34,986 bases of DNA from assembly GCA_017522125.1 (NCBI GenBank), contig JAFXAC010000048.1:1-34986 (forward strand). The letters run 5' to 3'. This document shows positions 31,443-34,986 of the stretch, piece by piece. The notes under the pieces were generated by a model. That model did not search any database and had not been told where the DNA came from. It was given only the letters and a program-made list of their open reading frames with translations. The first letter of the stretch is position 1; each line of letters starts with the position of its first letter. Source of the stretch: Clostridia bacterium (GTDB taxonomy: Bacteria > Bacillota > Clostridia > Oscillospirales > CAG-272). A program made the position numbers and the translations under genes.

Positions 31443-33412
31443 ATGAAAAAGATTACCAAAAGACCCGAATTTCCCAAGCGCGTGCTAATCACCGCGGGAA
31501 TGCCCTACGGAAGCAAGGAGCTTCACTTCGGACATATCGGCGGCGTGTTCGTTCACGCCGACGTGTTTGCCCGCTTTATGCGCGACAGAATAGGCGCGGA
31601 TAACGTAATATTCGTTTCGGGAACCGACTGCTACGGCTCGCCCATCGTTGAGAAATTCCGCGAGCTGAAGGAAGCGGGAAAGGTGGACGGAACCGTTCCC
31701 GAATTCGTTGAGTTCAACCACACCCGCCAGAAGGAAACGCTTGACAACTACCTTATCAGCCTTTCTTATTTTGGCGCATCCGCACTTGGCGAGTGCGGCA
31801 AGACGCACACAGAATACAGCGACGTTTTCTTCCGTCAGCTTTACGAAAGCGGCAGTATAAAGCCCCTCTCCACCGCGCAGTTCTTCGACGAGGAGCTTGG
31901 CGTTTTCTTAAACGGCCGTCAGGTCGTCGGAAGATGCCCCATAGCGGGCTGTAAGTCCGAGCACGGCTACGCCGACGAATGCTCTCTCGGTCATCAGTAT
32001 TTCCCCGAGGACCTTATCGCCCCCGTAAGCACGCTTTCGGGCACCAAGCCCGTGCTTAAGAACGTGAGCAACTGGTACTTCGATATGAACAAATACTTCG
32101 ATTACCTCGTAAGCCTTAACAAGGGCTGGGAGGATAACGAAGCTATACGCGATTTCACCACCGTTATTTGCGACGAGTTCCTTAAAAAGCCTGCGGTTCA
32201 GATAAAGCAGGAGGATCAGGAGCGCGCTGAAGCACTCATTAAGGATTTCAAGTACGAGATCGAGGTAAACAACGCCCAAAAGAACGCGAGAATAATCTTC
32301 TCCACGCTTGAGGACAGAGAGGCGGCTGTAAAGCTTCTTGCCAACGACGAGATAAGATATCGCACGGGCAAGACCATAGTTCCCTTCCGTCTTTCGGGTA
32401 ATATCGAATGGGCGTTCCCGTTCCCGAGCTTGACGGTATGTCAGGCCTTACCTTCTGGGTATGGCCCGAATCCCTCTGGGCTCCCATCTCCTTTACGCAG
32501 GCGTACCTTAAAAAGAAAGGTCTGCCCGCCGAGGGCTGGAAGGATTGGTGGTGCGACGATGAGAACGCAAAGGTCTTCCAATTCATCGGCGAGGACAACA
32601 TCTACTTCTACGCTCTTGCTGAGATGGCGATGTTCAAGGCTCTTGAGGACGGAAGCGAGGGCTGGCACTTTACCGTTCCCAACATTATTTCCAACAAGCA
32701 CATTCTTTTCTTTGACAAGAAGGCAAGCAGCAGCGGCGCGATCAAGCCGCCGATGGCAAAGGAGCTTCTTGAATATTACTCCCCCGAGCAGCTTCGCTCC
32801 CACTTCCTCGGTCTTGGTCTTCACAAGGCAAGCGTGCCGTTCAGACCGAAGCCCTACAATCCCGACAAGGAAAACAAGGAAGGCGATCCCGTTTACAAGG
32901 AATACGCGATGTTCACTAACCTCCTCAACCGTGCTATAAGAACAACATTCTACACCTTCCAGCAGTACAACGGCGGCGACGCTACCATGCCCACGGGTGA
33001 GGTCAGCGCAAGCATCAAGGAGCTTTGCGACGACGTTCTTCTGAACTACGAAACGCTTATGTCACGCCTTGAGTTCTCCAACGTTATGCCCTTGCTTGAG
33101 GATTTCTTCCGCTTCTACAACAAGGAGCTTTCGGCAAGAACGAGAGCGCTTCAGGCTGAATTTGACGCGGACGCCTTCAAGCAGACGATAGTTGATGCGC
33201 TCCATCTTATGAAGACCGCCGCAATCCTCTCCCACCCCATCGCGCCCGAATCCACCGAGAATATTGCAAAATACCTCGGAGTCGGCAACGAGCTGTACGA
33301 TTGGGCAAACGCCTTCTCCACTCTTGGCGAGATGCTTGGGGACAACCACGCGCTCAAGGAGCTTGAGCCGAAGGTGGACTTCTTCAGCCGTCCCGAATGG
33401 CAGTATAACTGA
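31443..33412 (+). pseudogene. Methionyl-tRNA synthetase-like class I tRNA ligase, interrupted by one frameshift
   Basis: The first frame (31443 to about 32410) has the HIGH-type ELHFGHIGG (His28, His31) and FVSGTDCYGSP. It also has a knuckle with CPIAGCKSEHGYADEC and QYFPEDLIAP, all MetRS-like. Frame 0 then stops making sense after NIEW. The other frame continues at 32408 as GVPVPELDGMSGLTFWVWPES, the expected MetRS continuation. One G is missing from the run at 32410-32412 (GGG where GGGG would restore the frame). The second part has DKKASSSGAIKPP in place of KMSKS. Total length would be about 656 residues. It has no EMAPII/tRNA-binding tail. It may be a sequencing or assembly error or a genuine lesion. 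GAGGTGAT precedes the ATG. Confidence 0.85.
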
Positions 33413-33413
33413 T

Positions 33414-33710
33414 ATGGAAAAATACCTCCTGCCCATTTGCCTTATCTACCTTTTGGTAATATCGCTTATCGCCTTCGGCGTTACCGTTTATGACAAATGG
33501 GCTGCTAAAAATCGCCCCCGCCATCGCACGCCCGAAAGGACGCTGCTCATCATCTCGGCGCTCGGCGGCTCGGTGTTTATGTATCTGACGATGCTCGGCA
33601 TACGGCACAAAACACAGCACAAGAAATTTATGATAGGCATTCCCGTGATAATTTTCTTGCAGGTGTTCGCCATAGCCGCACTCCTCTTGTGGAAAAACGG
33701 CGTTATTTAA
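33414..33710 (+). CDS. DUF1294 small membrane protein
   Basis: The product is 98 residues from ATG 33414, one base after the stop of the synthetase gene; a longer open frame upstream overlaps that gene and is not supported. The order of features matches DUF1294: a helix (about 6-26), YDKWAAKNRPRHRTPERTLL, a GGS helix turn (about 50-60), then IRHKTQHKKFMIGIP and a last helix (75-95). The family is widespread but of unknown function. It is probably translated by coupling to the synthetase. A terminator follows directly. Confidence 0.88.
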   Translation: MEKYLLPICLIYLLVISLIAFGVTVYDKWAAKNRPRHRTPERTLLIISALGGSVFMYLTMLGIRHKTQHKKFMIGIPVIIFLQVFAIAALLLWKNGVI

Positions 33711-33721
33711 TTAAAAATGTG

Positions 33722-33755
33722 AAAAAACCTCTCGTTTTGAGAGGTTTTTTCTTTG
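33722..33755 (+). terminator. Terminator of the MBL-gltX-synthetase operon
   Basis: A 12-bp stem (AAAAAACCTCTC and its complement, loop GTTTT) ends in TTTTTTCTTT, 11 nt after the DUF1294 stop. Confidence 0.92.
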
Positions 33756-33762
33756 AAAGCTA

Positions 33763-33791
33763 TTGTAAAATAAATTTTTTGGTGTTATAAT
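33763..33791 (+). promoter_or_regulatory. Promoter of the pheS T-box unit
   Basis: TTGTAA (33763-33768) and TATAAT (33786-33791) have a 17-bp spacer. The T-box leader starts a few bases after it. Confidence 0.75.
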
Positions 33792-33799
33792 TTTTAAGT

Positions 33800-34045
33800 A
33801 AATGCAATGATGAAGTTTGCCCGTTCCAAAACTCGGCACAGAGAGGTCGCCGCGGCTGAAAGCGACTGCGAGGGGGAATAGCGGCGTTTCGCTTCGGAGC
33901 AGATTCGGTAAAGGCACACGCTTGTAGCCGAATACGGTGAGGTCGCCGTTATCCGCCGCAAGAGTGTTGGCTCAATGCCGAAAATTCGGGTGGTACCGCG
34001 GGGATTGCTCCGTCCTGATTATGCAGGATGGGGTTTTTATTTTTT
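33800..34045 (+). promoter_or_regulatory. T-box riboswitch upstream of pheS, specifier UUC (Phe)
   Basis: The T-box core GGGTGGTACCGCGG is at 33988-34001. Stem I features are present: an AGAGAG bulge (from 33840) and GGCTGAAAGCGACTG. Specifier UUC fits at 33888-33890, before the GCTTCGGAG segment that follows the specifier in known pheS leaders. The variable base of the UGGN bulge is U, which fits A73 of tRNA-Phe. The leader ends in a terminator and is followed by pheS. The T-box class is certain; the exact specifier is by alignment from memory. Confidence 0.93.
34008..34045 (+). terminator. T-box-controlled terminator of pheS
   Basis: A 10-bp stem (CTCCGTCCTG with CAGGATGGGG, loop ATTATG) is followed by T-runs interrupted by one A. 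Its 5' arm begins just after the T-box core. Confidence 0.9.
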
Positions 34046-34087
34046 GTTTATAAAATTTTAGATAAAATTACTGAAAGGTAAAGAAAA

Positions 34088-34986
34088 ATGAGTACGATGA
34101 AAGAACTTTTGCAAAAGATCCGTTCCGACGCACTCGCGGCTCTTGAGGCGCCCGACGCGCAGCCTGAGCAGATAAAGGTGCGTTACCTCGGTAAAAAGGG
34201 CGAGCTTACCGCCGTGCTTCGCGGCATGGGACAGCTTTCCGCCGAGGAAAGACCCGTCATCGGTCAGATGGCAAACGACGTGCGCGTCGAGATAGAGGCT
34301 GCCATCGCGGCTTTCGCCGAGAAGGCAAAGGCAGCAGAGCTTGCAAACAAGCTTGCCAAGGAAAAAATCGACGTTACAGCGCCCGCAGAGAGCTTCCCCG
34401 TAGGACATCTGCATCCCCTGACCGTCGTGCGCCGCAGACTTGAGGAGATATTCCTCGGTCTTGGCTACTCCATCGCTGAAGGTCCTGAGGTCGAGTATGA
34501 TTACTACAACTTCCAGGCTCTGAACATTCCCGAAAACCATCCCGCCCGCGACACGCAGGATACCTTCTACATTACCGATAACATTCTGCTTCGCTCCCAG
34601 ACCTCGCCCGTTCAGGTGCGCGTTATGGAAAAGCAGAAGCCCCCGATCCGTATCATCTCGCCCGGTCGCGTTTACCGTTCCGACGACGTTGACGCAACGC
34701 ACTCTCCCCTTTTCCATCAGCTTGAGGGTCTTGTAGTTGACCGCGGCATCACCATGGGTGATCTTAAGGGTACGCTTGAGCTTTTCGCAAAGAACCTCTT
34801 TGGTGAGGAAACGAAAATCCGCTTCCGTCCCCACCACTTCCCCTTCACCGAGCCGTCTGCCGAGGTCGACGTTTCCTGCTTCGCCTGCGGCGGCAAGGGC
34901 TGCCGCCTTTGCAAGGGCGAGGGTTGGATAGAGATCCTCGGTGCAGGTATGGTCCACCCCAAGGTACTTGCGGGCTGTGGCATCGA
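34088..34986 (+). CDS. pheS: Phenylalanine--tRNA ligase alpha subunit (runs off the right edge)
   Basis: The first 299 codons are present, with no stop before the window end. Residues about 1-85 form the N-terminal tRNA-binding coiled coil. The class II core follows: motif-1 region [20 protein letters not shown], motif-2 region [21 protein letters not shown], then [10 protein letters not shown] and [10 protein letters not shown] with a characteristic Cys cluster. [10 protein letters not shown] is near the window edge. The full protein is usually about 340 residues, so roughly 40 are missing. Start ATG 34088 has AAAGG upstream. It is controlled by the Phe T-box; pheT is expected next. Confidence 0.96.
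   Translation, partial: MSTMKELLQKIRSDALAALEAPDAQPEQIKVRYLGKKGELTAVLRGMGQLSAEERPVIGQMANDVRVEIEAAIAAFAEKAKAAELANKLAKEKIDVTAPAESFPVGHLHPLTVVRRRLEEIFLGLGYSIAEGPEVEYDYYNFQALNIPENHPARDTQDTFYITDNILLRSQTSPVQVRVMEKQKPPIRIISPGRVYRSDDVDATHSPLFHQLEGLVVDRGITMGDLKGTLELFAKNLFGEETKIRFRPHHFPFTEPSAEVDVSCFACGGKGCRLCKGEGWIEILGAGMVHPKVLAGCGI

Noticed and set aside
32408..32939. Programmed ribosomal frameshift in the MetRS-like gene
   Set aside because: No slippery X XXY YYZ heptamer, downstream pseudoknot or Shine-Dalgarno stimulator was found; loss of one G in a short run explains the shift more simply.
33264..33413. Upstream extension of the DUF1294 reading frame
   Set aside because: The extra residues overlap the end of the synthetase gene and do not resemble the family; the ATG at 33414 gives the normal family length.

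Overview
The window looks like the chromosome of a spore-forming Clostridia-type Firmicute, probably an uncultured gut lineage. The evidence is a partial sporulation gene (spoIIGA) at the left edge, a SCIFF/ranthipeptide precursor with its radical SAM maturase, two T-box leaders, near-consensus sigma-A promoters (often with an extended -10, TGATATAAT) and AGGAGG/AGGTGAT ribosome binding sites. The species is not determined. There are no phage structural genes, integrases, transposases or CRISPR arrays.

Layout: 1-274 (-) spoIIGA, running off the left edge. 442-3357 (+) SCIFF peptide, its maturase and a translationally coupled Orn/Lys/Arg decarboxylase-like PLP enzyme. 3407-3946 (-) an AT-rich membrane-protein gene lying between two copies of one 28-bp terminator palindrome. 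4025-6706 (-) flotillin, NfeD-like and DUF1836 operon. 6864-7457 (+) M50 membrane protease. 7474-9339 (+) a T-box reading a tyrosine codon ahead of a sodium:solute symporter. 9426-13632 (+) potABCD polyamine importer. 13726-13800 (+) tRNA-Arg(CCT), followed by about 540 bp with no genes that holds an array of small hairpins. 14351-15565 (+) YD-repeat lipoprotein. 15768-18603 (+) proBAC. 18638-24853 (-) MBOAT, two DHHW proteins, FkbH-like and ACP operon. 24988-28873 (-) a large secreted protein and pncB. 29105-33710 (+) MBL-fold hydrolase, gltX, a frameshifted MetRS-like gene and a DUF1294 protein. 33800-34986 (+) T-box and the start of pheS, running off the right edge.

How the genes fit together: the window is mostly chromosomal housekeeping (proline synthesis, NAD salvage, three tRNA-charging enzymes, polyamine uptake) with several cell-surface modules. 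The most interesting module is the MBOAT-DHHW-DHHW-FkbH-ACP operon. It has the same logic as the Dlt system (loading enzyme, carrier protein, MBOAT, extracellular SGNH-type protein), but with an FkbH-type HAD enzyme as the loader. I infer that it modifies a surface glycan with a glyceryl-type or related acyl group carried on the ACP. Four secreted proteins here share Pro/Glu/Thr-rich (PETT) linkers. The second notable structure is a run of six unlike perfect palindromes at 13994-14141, most joined by a GTGAAAT-like spacer.
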